NCBI GenBank assembly: GCA_905235285.1
Contig: CAJOLI010000004.1
Coordinates: 1 to 51,871, forward strand
DNA: 51,871 nt
Direction: 5' to 3'
Origin: an uncultured Bacteroidaceae bacterium
GTDB taxonomy: Bacteria > Bacteroidota > Bacteroidia > Bacteroidales > Bacteroidaceae
A model generated the notes under the pieces. It did no database searches. It was not told the origin of the DNA and saw only the letters and a program-made list of their open reading frames with translations. How positions within the stretch are numbered: position 1 is the first letter of the stretch; the number at the start of each line of letters is the position of its first letter. Shown here piece by piece: positions 1 to 9,916 of this stretch. Made by a program: the position numbers and the translations under genes.

Positions 1-63
1 CCTGTTTGGGTATAAAAATATTAAAAAAATAAGAATAACGTATGCTGAATGGCGAAATATCTG

Positions 64-71
64 TATTTTTG
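64..71 (+). promoter_or_regulatory. Bacteroidetes-type -7 box upstream of the GLUG/LRR protein gene
   Basis: TATTTTTG matches the Bacteroidetes -7 consensus TAnnTTTG and is followed by GCAGC, as at several other starts in this window. No clear TTTG -33 box lies about 20 bp upstream, so the call rests on the -7 box and its position ahead of the first gene. Confidence 0.4.
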
Positions 72-185
72 CAGCAATATTCTAGAATAACCTATTAAAA
101 CACGATTGCTTTTATGAACGTTTTCGTCAAGCCAAATGAGCAGAGCCAAGTTTGCTTGAGCTATGCCATGGCGAATAAAGGTCGA

Positions 186-3100
186 ATGAAATTCAAGCTT
201 TTTCTCAAAAGTTTAATTCTGATCGCGCTGACGTGCCTGCCCTGCCGGGCTCTTGCCTTGGATGGTTTTGTAGGGCCGACGTGGTTGGACGACGGCAAAG
301 TGAACGAGGACGGTTTTGGCGGCGGCAATTTCGGTCGCGGCACTGAAGCCAATCCCTACCAAATCAAGACGGCCGGCACGTTAGCTTACCTGGCGCGAGC
401 GGTGAAGAATGGCAACACGTTCGAGGGCACGTATTTCGTGATTGCAGACAATATTAACCTCAAGACGGAAGGCACGGAGACGGTCTGGGTGCCCATCGGG
501 CTCAATACGGATCACGCTTTCAAGGGCACGCTCCGGAATGGTACTGACGCCGAGGGCAACCCTTACGTGATCTCTGGCATGACCATTCGCGCCACAGGCA
601 CAGGTACGACTCAGGACTTCGGCCTCTTCGGCGTGTTGCAAGGCACGGTGGAAGGGTTGGTCATCAAGAATGCCGAGATAGACATCCGCACGACAGGCGA
701 AGAATTTCATGCCGGCGCGCTCTGCGGGCGGTTCGGCTCTTCGGTCACAGGCTATGAACCAGGGACGGTACGCAAGTGTACGGCAGAGGGCATTACGATC
801 TATGCCTCTTCAACTTCCGACCATAAAGCCTATTCAAGCACGGCGGTAGGCGGACTGATGGGCATAGTATATTCATTCTCCGACCTGACGAGCTCCTTAG
901 CCAAGGCGTCCATACGTGCTACGGGTCCGATCAGCACGGGCGGTGTATTCGGCTATGTCGTTGCCAACAAAGAGATTAGCGACTGCCATGCCGTGGCGAA
1001 TATCACCGTGAGTAACGGAACAACCAGCCAGGCGTCGGCGGGCGGTATCACAGGCTATTGCAACAACCTCTTCCGTTATGATAAAACCAAGCTACTTGCC
1101 TGCACCGCCTCGGGCGACATCGCGGTAAGCGGCGATGGTTCTCACGTGGTCATGGGCGGCATCACGGGTTATGCCTACAACCTGCAGATGCTCGAATACT
1201 GCACGACGTCGGTGTCGCTGTCCGGCGGGCATACGATGGGCGGTCTGATTGGATTCTACGATGAAATGCTCAACGCCTCGAGCGCAGGCATCTGTGAGTG
1301 CTTCTGCAGCTCGTTTGTGGATGGGAAGAAGGCTACGTATGCGGGCGGCCTGTTCGGGCATTTGAAGTTTAGTAATTTATCTTACTCGTCAAACTATTGG
1401 GTCATGCGCATGGAAAACGCCACTTTGTTCACCACCTTTGCCGGTACGATGACTAAGCCCGAATCCTCTGAGCGCTACGGTATAGCTGTCGGTTATGTCG
1501 AGAACGACAGGTACCCCGAAAGCTTCGGCTATTTCAAGTATGACCGCCAGATGTGCAACCTTCAGCTCAACGGCATGGGCTGGGGCAGCGACAAGAGGTG
1601 GACCACGGCCTCTGATGGGATTGTTTATGCCTTTGACTCTCCGAAGCCCGATAATAACTACTATACCTACTACAAAGAGGCATGGATGGGCAGTATCTAC
1701 GAGCATCTGGACAACCGCGAGTCTTTTTACACGGACAACATGAGGGTGGCCTGCGCGCCGTTCATCGTCACGAACGACTACAAGGCGTATTTCGATGCCT
1801 TCGACGTGACGATTGATTTCCTTGTGGATAAGTTCGTGAACGCGACCACGGGCGAGGAGCTGGCAACGTTCCAGTTAGTGACGCCGGCGCCGACGTGCTT
1901 GAAAGTGAAGGGCAATCAGGTTAAGCTGCTCGACCCGGGCGAGGCGGTGATCATCGTCAACTGCCGTGGCGTGCAGCGCAAGGTGCACTTAGACATTACC
2001 TACGGCAAGGCCTGGACGGGCAACAGGTTGGAGCGTTATACCTTGCGCGGTAGTGGGACTGAGAAAGAGCCGTACGTCATTCACAATGTGGAAGAACTGA
2101 GGTACGCATGCAGGGATGAATTCAACAAGGAGGGTGTCCACTTCGTGCTTGCGAACGACCTCTTTATCAACAATCATCTGCTGAACGATGACGCGGAGCC
2201 CCGCGAGGATGTCCCTGAATGGGGACGGCCCAACTGGAGGGCAATCCTGCACGGTAACGGAAAGACTATTTATGGACTGAAGTCGGTGGCAAATGATAAT
2301 TATGATGCTGATCCTCTTGGTCTGTTCAGCTACGTGAGCGGCACCATCGAGGACTTGGCCGTGGTGGATGCCTACGTGGAGTCGGCGTACATAGGAGACA
2401 ATATAAGCGCAGGAATCATCTGCGGCAAGCTCCTGAAGAATGGCTCCATCTCGCGATGCATGGCAAGCGGAAGAGTGGAGGGGGGCTCCAGCTATACGGG
2501 CGGCATCTGCGGTTGGGCCGATGCGGATGGCACACTCATCTCCGACTGTTTCGCAGCCGTCCACGTCGGGAGCTACCACGGGGCGGGCATCGTCGGCACT
2601 GCGCCTGAAAGACTCGTCCGATGCGTAAGCACCAGTAAGGTCGATGACGGAGAAGGCATCACGAAAAATTACTCGGAATCCTCGAACGCCACAGACTGCT
2701 GGTACGACATTCAGATGATGCCCAACATTATGTACGCAATTTACTATTTGCTCGAAGAAACCGAATCCGTAGAGCCCGAAAAACTCGAAGAACTCATAAT
2801 GGAGTTAGAGAACCAGAATCCAGCGGAAGCCAAGCATACCAGGGAGATGACAGGAGATAAGATATTTGCAGGAAATCCAGCATGGCACACCGAGGAGAAC
2901 CGCTATCCGATGTTGCGTCAATTTGTAGGCACGCCCTACGGCGACCTGCTCTCCGTGCCTGTATTCTTTGCCGATAACAACAACACAGAATGCGTTACGA
3001 AAATCTTCAACCTCCCCACGGAAAATGTGGTGTGGAGCGCAAAGAATGGTCAAAAGTACATCGACATAATCAATGAATGCGGTGCGGGAGCGCCGTGCGC

Positions 3101-4646
3101 TCCTCCTTTGGATGGGTTTGACGGGTACACAGAATGCCTCGTTGCACAGACAGCCAGCCTGCAGAGTGAGTCAACCAGGGCTAAGCATATTATAGAACTC
3201 AATGTGTGGGCCCAAAAGGCTGGAATCCAGTTCAAGGATGCTGACATCAAGGCCGCTTGCCTCGCTGCCTTCGATGACGATGACGATGGCCTCATCACCT
3301 TGCGCGAAGCGTTCGAAGCCGATGCCGACAAGTTCCGCACCTTCAACACGAACGAGAACGCCTCTGCCGCCCAGAGCTTCACTGAATTGCGCTACTTTGC
3401 AGGCATCACTGACCTCAAGGAAGATATGCTGTCAGGGCTTAGCAATCTCAGCGAGTTGGAGCTGCCCAATGTGTTGACCACCATTAGCCCTAATGCGTTC
3501 AGAGGATGTAGCAGCCTCGCCGAAGTGACGCTGCCGCATACCGTCACCACAGCCAACGGAGAGTCGTTCTACGGTTCTGCCATCAAAGACATTTATGTAA
3601 ACAGCCACAATCCGCAGCTCTTGAGCATTGACGGTGCGCTCTATCAGACCGACCGCAACGATGATACGAAAGTGATGCTGATGGCCTATCCTCCCAGCCG
3701 TGGCGAAGAGAGTGCCACGCTGAGCGTCCCGCTGTCGGTGATAGGTTCGAAGGCTTTCTACAAGGTGCCAGACCTCAACAACATCTATATTGACAACTGT
3801 CTGCCAGAGGGCAATATGGCAGTGCTCAGCGAGCCCAAGGATGCAGGATGGGAAAACTCCGACGCCATCATCCATGAAGGCGATGATGATGACACCGATG
3901 AACCGCGGATGCACATTTACGTGAACGACGGCTCGTTCAATTCTAAACTATTTGAGGAATATAGCGATGACTACGACTGGGGACTATATAAAGAGAACAA
4001 TCGGTTGGATATTTACTACCCGCTCAATGTCACGTCTGCCTTGTGGGCAACTCTGTACATCGACTTCGATACCGAACTGCCGGAAGGGCTGACGGCATAT
4101 ATCGCATCAGAACCCGACACGCTGGCTGGCATCGTGGAGCTGAACAGCATCGGAAGAAAGGTGCCTCACTCTACACCGGTAGCCATCAAGGCCGAGCAGC
4201 CCGGCATCTATCCTCTGTACAAGTACCATGAGTCACTACCGTCCATAGAGATGTACAACAACCGGTTCATAGGCAGTTTCATAGGACAGGATGATAGGTT
4301 TGGCGTGCCCGTGAACCAGGAGACGGCCAATGAGGGCAGCATGCTCACCCTGGGCCGCAACCGCGACGGGCAGGTGGGCTTCTTCAAGTACAATGGCGAG
4401 GAGATACCGCCTTATCGTGCCTACCTGACACGCAACAACATCATCGAAGGTCCGACCTCACTGATGGTGAAGATAGGACGTGACCTCACCACCGAGATTG
4501 CCGAGGTCATCGGCACGCGCCAGCAACAAGTGCCAGCCGTCTATACAATCGACGGACGTCGCGTCCCGGTGTCCTCTGTCAGTGCCGTGCCTTCTCTTCC
4601 TAAGGGAATCTATATTGTCAACGGAAAGAAAGTAGCTATTAAGTAA
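186..4646 (+). CDS. Large secreted GLUG-motif / leucine-rich-repeat surface protein with T9SS-type tail
   Basis: A 1486-residue protein likely exported and displayed at the cell surface. The start at 186 is preferred because it begins a clean signal peptide (MKFKLFLKSLILIALTC..., ending near RALA); an in-frame ATG at 114 would add 24 polar residues ahead of it. Much of the protein is made of repeating GLUG-like segments (GALCGRF, GGLMGIV, GGVFGYV, GGITGYC, AGGLFGHL), expected to form a beta-solenoid. Near residue 1030 there is an EF-hand/dockerin-like calcium loop (DDDDDGLITLREAF). Residues about 1060-1200 are BspA-type leucine-rich repeats (LSELELPNVLTTISPNAF, LAEVTLPHTV). The last ~35 residues (VYTIDGRRVP...LPKGIYIVNGKKVAIK) match the Prevotella-type T9SS C-terminal signal. 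It is followed after 18 bp by a small ORF and then by a second giant secreted protein, suggesting one transcript. BspA-like proteins often act in adhesion; that role is an inference here. Confidence 0.85.
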   Translation: MKFKLFLKSLILIALTCLPCRALALDGFVGPTWLDDGKVNEDGFGGGNFGRGTEANPYQIKTAGTLAYLARAVKNGNTFEGTYFVIADNINLKTEGTETVWVPIGLNTDHAFKGTLRNGTDAEGNPYVISGMTIRATGTGTTQDFGLFGVLQGTVEGLVIKNAEIDIRTTGEEFHAGALCGRFGSSVTGYEPGTVRKCTAEGITIYASSTSDHKAYSSTAVGGLMGIVYSFSDLTSSLAKASIRATGPISTGGVFGYVVANKEISDCHAVANITVSNGTTSQASAGGITGYCNNLFRYDKTKLLACTASGDIAVSGDGSHVVMGGITGYAYNLQMLEYCTTSVSLSGGHTMGGLIGFYDEMLNASSAGICECFCSSFVDGKKATYAGGLFGHLKFSNLSYSSNYWVMRMENATLFTTFAGTMTKPESSERYGIAVGYVENDRYPESFGYFKYDRQMCNLQLNGMGWGSDKRWTTASDGIVYAFDSPKPDNNYYTYYKEAWMGSIYEHLDNRESFYTDNMRVACAPFIVTNDYKAYFDAFDVTIDFLVDKFVNATTGEELATFQLVTPAPTCLKVKGNQVKLLDPGEAVIIVNCRGVQRKVHLDITYGKAWTGNRLERYTLRGSGTEKEPYVIHNVEELRYACRDEFNKEGVHFVLANDLFINNHLLNDDAEPREDVPEWGRPNWRAILHGNGKTIYGLKSVANDNYDADPLGLFSYVSGTIEDLAVVDAYVESAYIGDNISAGIICGKLLKNGSISRCMASGRVEGGSSYTGGICGWADADGTLISDCFAAVHVGSYHGAGIVGTAPERLVRCVSTSKVDDGEGITKNYSESSNATDCWYDIQMMPNIMYAIYYLLEETESVEPEKLEELIMELENQNPAEAKHTREMTGDKIFAGNPAWHTEENRYPMLRQFVGTPYGDLLSVPVFFADNNNTECVTKIFNLPTENVVWSAKNGQKYIDIINECGAGAPCAPPLDGFDGYTECLVAQTASLQSESTRAKHIIELNVWAQKAGIQFKDADIKAACLAAFDDDDDGLITLREAFEADADKFRTFNTNENASAAQSFTELRYFAGITDLKEDMLSGLSNLSELELPNVLTTISPNAFRGCSSLAEVTLPHTVTTANGESFYGSAIKDIYVNSHNPQLLSIDGALYQTDRNDDTKVMLMAYPPSRGEESATLSVPLSVIGSKAFYKVPDLNNIYIDNCLPEGNMAVLSEPKDAGWENSDAIIHEGDDDDTDEPRMHIYVNDGSFNSKLFEEYSDDYDWGLYKENNRLDIYYPLNVTSALWATLYIDFDTELPEGLTAYIASEPDTLAGIVELNSIGRKVPHSTPVAIKAEQPGIYPLYKYHESLPSIEMYNNRFIGSFIGQDDRFGVPVNQETANEGSMLTLGRNRDGQVGFFKYNGEEIPPYRAYLTRNNIIEGPTSLMVKIGRDLTTEIAEVIGTRQQQVPAVYTIDGRRVPVSSVSAVPSLPKGIYIVNGKKVAIK

Positions 4647-4664
4647 CAGAAACGCCCAACAGAC

Positions 4665-4829
4665 ATGAATAAGAAAGAATATATAATCCCGATTACCCGT
4701 TGCAAGTATGTACAACCCTCGGTGTTGATCGCTTCAACAACAAAGGAATTGCCTTTCGACCCGAACGATGAGACGAATGAGTCGTTGACAAAAGAGCAAG
4801 GACGATACAGCGTTTGGGATGACGATTAG
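4665..4829 (+). CDS. Small Bacteroidales-type protein, 54 residues, unknown function
   Basis: ATG at 4665 opens a 54-residue reading frame ending in TAG at 4827-4829. It begins MNKKEYIIPITRCKYVQP and ends SVWDDD. The plan (a K-K-x-Y-I-I-P-x-T start, a short hydrophobic V-L-I-A-S segment, an acidic and polar middle, and a terminal W-D-D/E) resembles small hypothetical proteins I recall as common in Prevotella and Bacteroides, often beside surface-protein genes. It has no signal peptide and no recognisable catalytic motif. It lies 18 bp after the GLUG/LRR gene and 53 bp before the next secreted giant, so cotranscription is likely. That it is translated is inferred from its family-like look and tight spacing. 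Confidence 0.6.
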   Translation: MNKKEYIIPITRCKYVQPSVLIASTTKELPFDPNDETNESLTKEQGRYSVWDDD

Positions 4830-4882
4830 AGTGAGACCCATACACACTGAATCAATAACATGTAACAAAACGCCCACGCATA

Positions 4883-7800
4883 ATGAGAAAGATATTTTTG
4901 TTAGCTATCACGCTGACAGTAGCAACGCTGCTGCCGGCTCAGGATTTCAAACTGTATTTTGCCAATAATGTCACTGACGTGTTGAACTTCAACGCCCTCG
5001 AGGATACTGAATCGGGCCTGAACTGGCGCGAGGTGAAGGACAAGGAGCTGGCTGGTAACGTCGTGGAAGTGGACCAGGTAAAGCAGATGTTCGCTTCGGA
5101 AGACGTGAAGTACAAGGCCCAGCAACGCCAGTTCTGGCGTATGCGCGACCATTGTCTGCTCTGTTTCCGCATCGACGACGGCACGAATGGCACCAACAGC
5201 TATCAGGTGGAAGTGGAGGACACGATTGGACGCCCCAAGTCGATTACCGTGAGCCGCTATTTCTTTCTCAACGTGATGCGTCAGGACGACCCCATCAGCA
5301 TCCGCGTCTGGAAGACAGGCGAAGAACAGAAAGCGATAGGTTTCAAATACTACGTTGCCGACTGGGACGACAGCAACCTCTACACGTTCCAGCTGGATTC
5401 CAAGCGACAACTCGAGAAAGAGAGTTATAGCCTTCAGTACCGCTTAGGATATACCGATTCGCAGGGCGAATACCACGTAGATACTCACCTGCTCGCCCTG
5501 CGGGATTCTGCTTTCCAAAGCTTCTACGTCCCCACTGGCAACAACCTTGTTGACGTGATGCTGCTGAGCGGAAAGCACAAGTTGCGTCTGGACAAGACCC
5601 GTCTGCACACCGGCGTGACCCTGGACCCCAACTTCGAGCGTACGGTGCTCTCAACGCGTTTCGTCATGGACAAGCACGAGAACCGCGAACTGGTGAATTT
5701 CAACTGGATTGGCTCCGGGTTGTATGAGCGCTACGACACGCTCTATCTCGGATTGTTCAATGAGATGGGCGGGGTCGTAAGCCGAGCCAGCATGAACGTG
5801 GATGCTGTAGATGAATATGGCAAGAGCACTGGCGTCAAGGAAGTGAAATATCTCGGATACGACCGCAAGAAGAAAGTGCATAAGGTGCTGACGTATGGTA
5901 ATCCCGCTTATATCGAGATTCTTACCGATGACTACTATCCCATTGTCTATCGCTATGCCGGAGCCGCCGACAGGGATGGCGTAGTGGATTTGGAGCGCTG
6001 CACAGACAATGTCACCCTGTTCATCGACAACAAGGAGGACGACAAGATAGGCGTGAGCAGTCAGCATCTGTACGCGCTGAACGACACCAAGACGGTGGAG
6101 GAACACAACGGGCAGGACTACAGCATCTGCGACGTGGTGGACTACGACCTCTCGAAGAACGTGCAGGCCGACACCATCACGTATATGGAGGATGCCGGCA
6201 ACACGTGGCCCAAGCTCCTGGACGGCAACTGGGTGCAGCGCCTGTGCAATCTCGAACTTGCTTATTCAAGTGTCAACGAGCACGACACTTACGGCATAAG
6301 ACTCATCGCCACGGACATCGACACGCAGAACGAGTATGAGGCAGCTTATCCTCAAATCACAGGCGTCTATGCCAATGAGCATCCAGGCTTCACCCGCGAC
6401 TACTACTTTGCGAAGTTCAACCTGGTGGGGACGGTTCCTACCAATACGATATGCGAACTTCGGTTGGAGTCCAACGGCAACACCTACGACAAGTTCCCAT
6501 ACCTGCGTAATCTGTCTATTGACCGTTCGGCCATAAAGCAGGCGGGCGAGGATTATACCCAGAACGATATGCTCGCTTCCGCCGACGAGGAAAAATTGTC
6601 CGACAACTACAAAGAGCAAGGTTGCTCGTTCAACTTCCCTTCAGCCTTCAAGCTCAATCTGGGACCTTACTTCAAGATGAGCAGTTCCTTGGTCTATGAC
6701 ATGGACAAGCAGAAACTCACCTCAACCACCATCCTCACTTATAAGAGGCAGGATACAAAGGGGGAGGGGGAAGATATCACAGAGATGCGCAGGGAAGCAA
6801 AGAATTTCATCGAGGATAGCCCAGATTCGGGAAACACCTGGTATAACAGCACAGACCACGATGATATGAAATATAATAATGTAGGCGACACGCGCAAGTT
6901 CGACAACTGGTACGCACAGGAGATGGACGACATCTGCAGCATCGACTACAACAAAATCGGAATCGGATTCTTCGGTAGTGGCAAAATCAAGTTCAGCGTA
7001 AACTTCGACAGACTGCTCAAGACGGGTAACGCGGGCCAGGCAATCATGCTCGAAGAACTCTCCGGCACCTTCGGCTACGGACTCTGCCTCGGGTCGCCCA
7101 GCCTGCTCGACAAATATTGGAGCAGCGGGGCTGTGGCAGAACTGCTCAAGAAGATTCCAGGGTTTGGCATGGGTGGTGTCTTCGAGACTAACCTCCAGGT
7201 TGACGTCGGCGTGAAGACCTTCAACACCAATTACCCCATATCGTCGGACAACTTCGGCTTCTTCCTCTCATTTTCAGGCAAGATGCGCGCAGGATTGTGG
7301 GCAGAGCTCTGTGTACCCTCCAACCCCATCTTCGCAGCCAACCTCGGCGTACGCGGAGGCGGAAAACTCGGGTTCATGCTTGGCTACGCAACACCCTTCC
7401 AGTCTGACCGTTCGTGCTTCGGACTCTACGCCATGTGCGGCGTTGGGGTCGAAGCCTACGCCAATGTGCGCACATTCGGGTTCCAGTGGGCCGGACGCGC
7501 AGGAGTGTATTTCGGCAAGAAATTTTATATACCAGACGACGGATTTAATCCTCTCCACCCCCATTTCCCCTATTGGCTCACAGACAAAAACAACGTAAAA
7601 ACCGTAGGCGAGAGCTACCGCAAGTTGCCGGCCCTCACCCCCGATGACTACGGTCAGACACTGGTGGCCGACGTGGCCAGCGATGCCAATCCGCATTTCC
7701 TGGACAACGACCACGTCGTTTACAACGATCTGGCTGAACCGACAGACTATAACGACGACCGCGTCATGCTCATGGATCTCAACACCAACACCACTTCGGC

Positions 7801-9877
7801 ACTATCTGACGAGGGCTTGAACGCCACACGTCACATGCGCTCGAAGCGAGGAGAGAATGAAGTAGTGGTGTACGAGCAACTTGGACGTACCATCGACCCC
7901 GATGAACTTGACACGGAATCGGCACTCAGCAAGACCAACGAGCTGGCAGCACGGACACGGATCGTGGCCAAGATGCGCCAGCAAGGCGGACAATGGCAAC
8001 GCTTTACCATCGCTCCCGACGACGGACATGTCGACACAAAACCCGTAGTCACCATCCAGGACGATGGCAAGGCCGCCTGCATCTGGCAGCACGGCGACAT
8101 CGTCTCGCAAATCAACGAGGACGACACCGACGTCGATTCCATCTACGGCAGTGCGCTTGTCGGGCAACTGGTGCTGTCCATCTTCGACGGCAAGGCCTGG
8201 TCTGCGCCCATCCCCCTCCACGACCTCAACGGCGACCTCGTGGCAACCGAATACGACCTGATGATGCGCAACGACACGGTGCTCGTCGGAACTAATCTCG
8301 ACAGCTATCCCCTTGATTCCATTCGTCACACGCGCCGCTTCGTCTATTCTTCCGTGGATGTGGCAGGGAAGAAGCTCTTCCAGAAGAACGAGACACTGAA
8401 GCCTGTCCACTTCTTTATGAACCGCGTAGGCCAGCATTCAGTAATCGCTCTTCTGTACGAGAAGAACGATTCCACCCGCGATGTCTACGTCAAGACGCTC
8501 TCCATGAACGGCTATGCCGACGGACTCATGGGCAACGACATCGGCGCCAACTACAGCTCACCAAACCGCGTCAAGATAATCTGCGACCGCGCTGCACGTA
8601 ACCAGTCGGACTTCGCTATCCTCTGGACCGAAGTGAGCAATAACGCGCACAACGAGAACGGCACCGAGTCGTTCACCGAACAGCCGCTCAACTTCCTTAA
8701 CGCCTCGCGCATCAGCCTCCAGCCCTCACCTTTTGTAAGCGCACCGCTCACCCTCGGCGCCGAGCGTGACGAGCTAATGATGACCGACTTCGATGGCGTG
8801 CTCGATGACGCTCACATCAAGGTGGTCTATACGCTGGCAGACATAGAGTCTGGCGCTGCCGCCATCATGACCAACGAGCGCTACTTTACCAATAGCTTCG
8901 ACTACGACATGGGCTACTCCAGCCTGGCTCTCCTTGGCAGCACTACGCTGCCCGTTGCTGTAAAAGTGATGAACACCGGCACATCCAGCATACGCTCCGT
9001 CACGGCCACCATCAACGGGATGGAATTCGAGATTCCAGACTCCTACCTTGCACCGATGCAGACGCGTACATTCGTCGTGCAATATCCTCTCGACGACAGC
9101 TTCGACGGATATATCACCAATTCCGTGTCTGTCGAGTACCTCAACACATTCCGCGCCCAGAATCATCCTAAGCGCAAAGCCCAGAGCTTCATTCGGCAGA
9201 CTAAGTCGCGCGAGAAGCCTGACCACGTCGACTTGGAGAGCATCGAGCTGAAACTCGTGCGCCATGGGGTGAAGGATGAAACAAACTACTATGTCGTAGA
9301 AGTCATCGATCATTCGCTTTACGGCCTGAAGTCTAACAACAAGATTGCCGTAGGCCTCTATCCCCATCCCTCCATCATTGTGCCTCTCGCTGACGAGGCT
9401 GTAGTCACCCTCACGGCAGACGATTTCGAGGACTACGGCGGCGTGCGCAAGGCATACGCTACGGTGCAGATCTCAGGTGTCAAGATGCAGACTGACGCCT
9501 ACCTGACCACCCATCTGTTTGATGACACCTACGTCGGCGACTCTCCTACCGACGATGATTTTGCCCATGGACATGTAGCGAACTATTTCGGCAGCCAGAA
9601 TGCCTATCACATCGCACTGCTGCCGCACGAGAATCCGACGGCCATACGTGCCATGCGCGAAGATCGGGCTAAGGACATCCATATCAAGCTGGAGCCTGCC
9701 GAGGGCGGCGTCAACGTGAGAGGCCTCGAGAAGGGCGACCACCTGCGCGTGTTCAACTCGTCTGGCATGATTATCTACAGCAAGAAATACGATGGTCCCG
9801 AGCGCTTCGTGCCTCTCAGACAGCGTGACATCTACCTCATCAGCACCGGACGTGAAGTGGTAAAATACAGTTACTAA
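4883..9877 (+). CDS. Giant secreted protein (1664 residues) with T9SS-type tail, unknown family
   Basis: The N-terminus is a typical signal peptide (MRKIFLLAITLTVATLLPAQ). The first ~550 residues look like a series of beta-rich domains. A central glycine- and aromatic-rich region (about 690-890, with runs such as GIGFFGSGKIKFSVNF and GVRGGGKLGFMLGYA) reads as alternating beta strands like those of a barrel or large sheet. Later parts resemble Ig-like or CARDB-like segments (LPVAVKVMNTGTSSI...SYLAPMQTRTF). The last ~40 residues (LRVFNSSGMIIYS...IYLISTGREVVKYSY) fit a T9SS sorting tail. I recognise no named family. Its position behind a BspA-like protein and a 54-residue ORF suggests a surface-associated operon, but no substrate or partner can be read from the sequence. 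Confidence 0.8.
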   Translation: MRKIFLLAITLTVATLLPAQDFKLYFANNVTDVLNFNALEDTESGLNWREVKDKELAGNVVEVDQVKQMFASEDVKYKAQQRQFWRMRDHCLLCFRIDDGTNGTNSYQVEVEDTIGRPKSITVSRYFFLNVMRQDDPISIRVWKTGEEQKAIGFKYYVADWDDSNLYTFQLDSKRQLEKESYSLQYRLGYTDSQGEYHVDTHLLALRDSAFQSFYVPTGNNLVDVMLLSGKHKLRLDKTRLHTGVTLDPNFERTVLSTRFVMDKHENRELVNFNWIGSGLYERYDTLYLGLFNEMGGVVSRASMNVDAVDEYGKSTGVKEVKYLGYDRKKKVHKVLTYGNPAYIEILTDDYYPIVYRYAGAADRDGVVDLERCTDNVTLFIDNKEDDKIGVSSQHLYALNDTKTVEEHNGQDYSICDVVDYDLSKNVQADTITYMEDAGNTWPKLLDGNWVQRLCNLELAYSSVNEHDTYGIRLIATDIDTQNEYEAAYPQITGVYANEHPGFTRDYYFAKFNLVGTVPTNTICELRLESNGNTYDKFPYLRNLSIDRSAIKQAGEDYTQNDMLASADEEKLSDNYKEQGCSFNFPSAFKLNLGPYFKMSSSLVYDMDKQKLTSTTILTYKRQDTKGEGEDITEMRREAKNFIEDSPDSGNTWYNSTDHDDMKYNNVGDTRKFDNWYAQEMDDICSIDYNKIGIGFFGSGKIKFSVNFDRLLKTGNAGQAIMLEELSGTFGYGLCLGSPSLLDKYWSSGAVAELLKKIPGFGMGGVFETNLQVDVGVKTFNTNYPISSDNFGFFLSFSGKMRAGLWAELCVPSNPIFAANLGVRGGGKLGFMLGYATPFQSDRSCFGLYAMCGVGVEAYANVRTFGFQWAGRAGVYFGKKFYIPDDGFNPLHPHFPYWLTDKNNVKTVGESYRKLPALTPDDYGQTLVADVASDANPHFLDNDHVVYNDLAEPTDYNDDRVMLMDLNTNTTSALSDEGLNATRHMRSKRGENEVVVYEQLGRTIDPDELDTESALSKTNELAARTRIVAKMRQQGGQWQRFTIAPDDGHVDTKPVVTIQDDGKAACIWQHGDIVSQINEDDTDVDSIYGSALVGQLVLSIFDGKAWSAPIPLHDLNGDLVATEYDLMMRNDTVLVGTNLDSYPLDSIRHTRRFVYSSVDVAGKKLFQKNETLKPVHFFMNRVGQHSVIALLYEKNDSTRDVYVKTLSMNGYADGLMGNDIGANYSSPNRVKIICDRAARNQSDFAILWTEVSNNAHNENGTESFTEQPLNFLNASRISLQPSPFVSAPLTLGAERDELMMTDFDGVLDDAHIKVVYTLADIESGAAAIMTNERYFTNSFDYDMGYSSLALLGSTTLPVAVKVMNTGTSSIRSVTATINGMEFEIPDSYLAPMQTRTFVVQYPLDDSFDGYITNSVSVEYLNTFRAQNHPKRKAQSFIRQTKSREKPDHVDLESIELKLVRHGVKDETNYYVVEVIDHSLYGLKSNNKIAVGLYPHPSIIVPLADEAVVTLTADDFEDYGGVRKAYATVQISGVKMQTDAYLTTHLFDDTYVGDSPTDDDFAHGHVANYFGSQNAYHIALLPHENPTAIRAMREDRAKDIHIKLEPAEGGVNVRGLEKGDHLRVFNSSGMIIYSKKYDGPERFVPLRQRDIYLISTGREVVKYSY

Positions 9878-9916
9878 TCTTTTTAACTTCTACATTAAAC
9901 ATCTTTATCAGCAACA

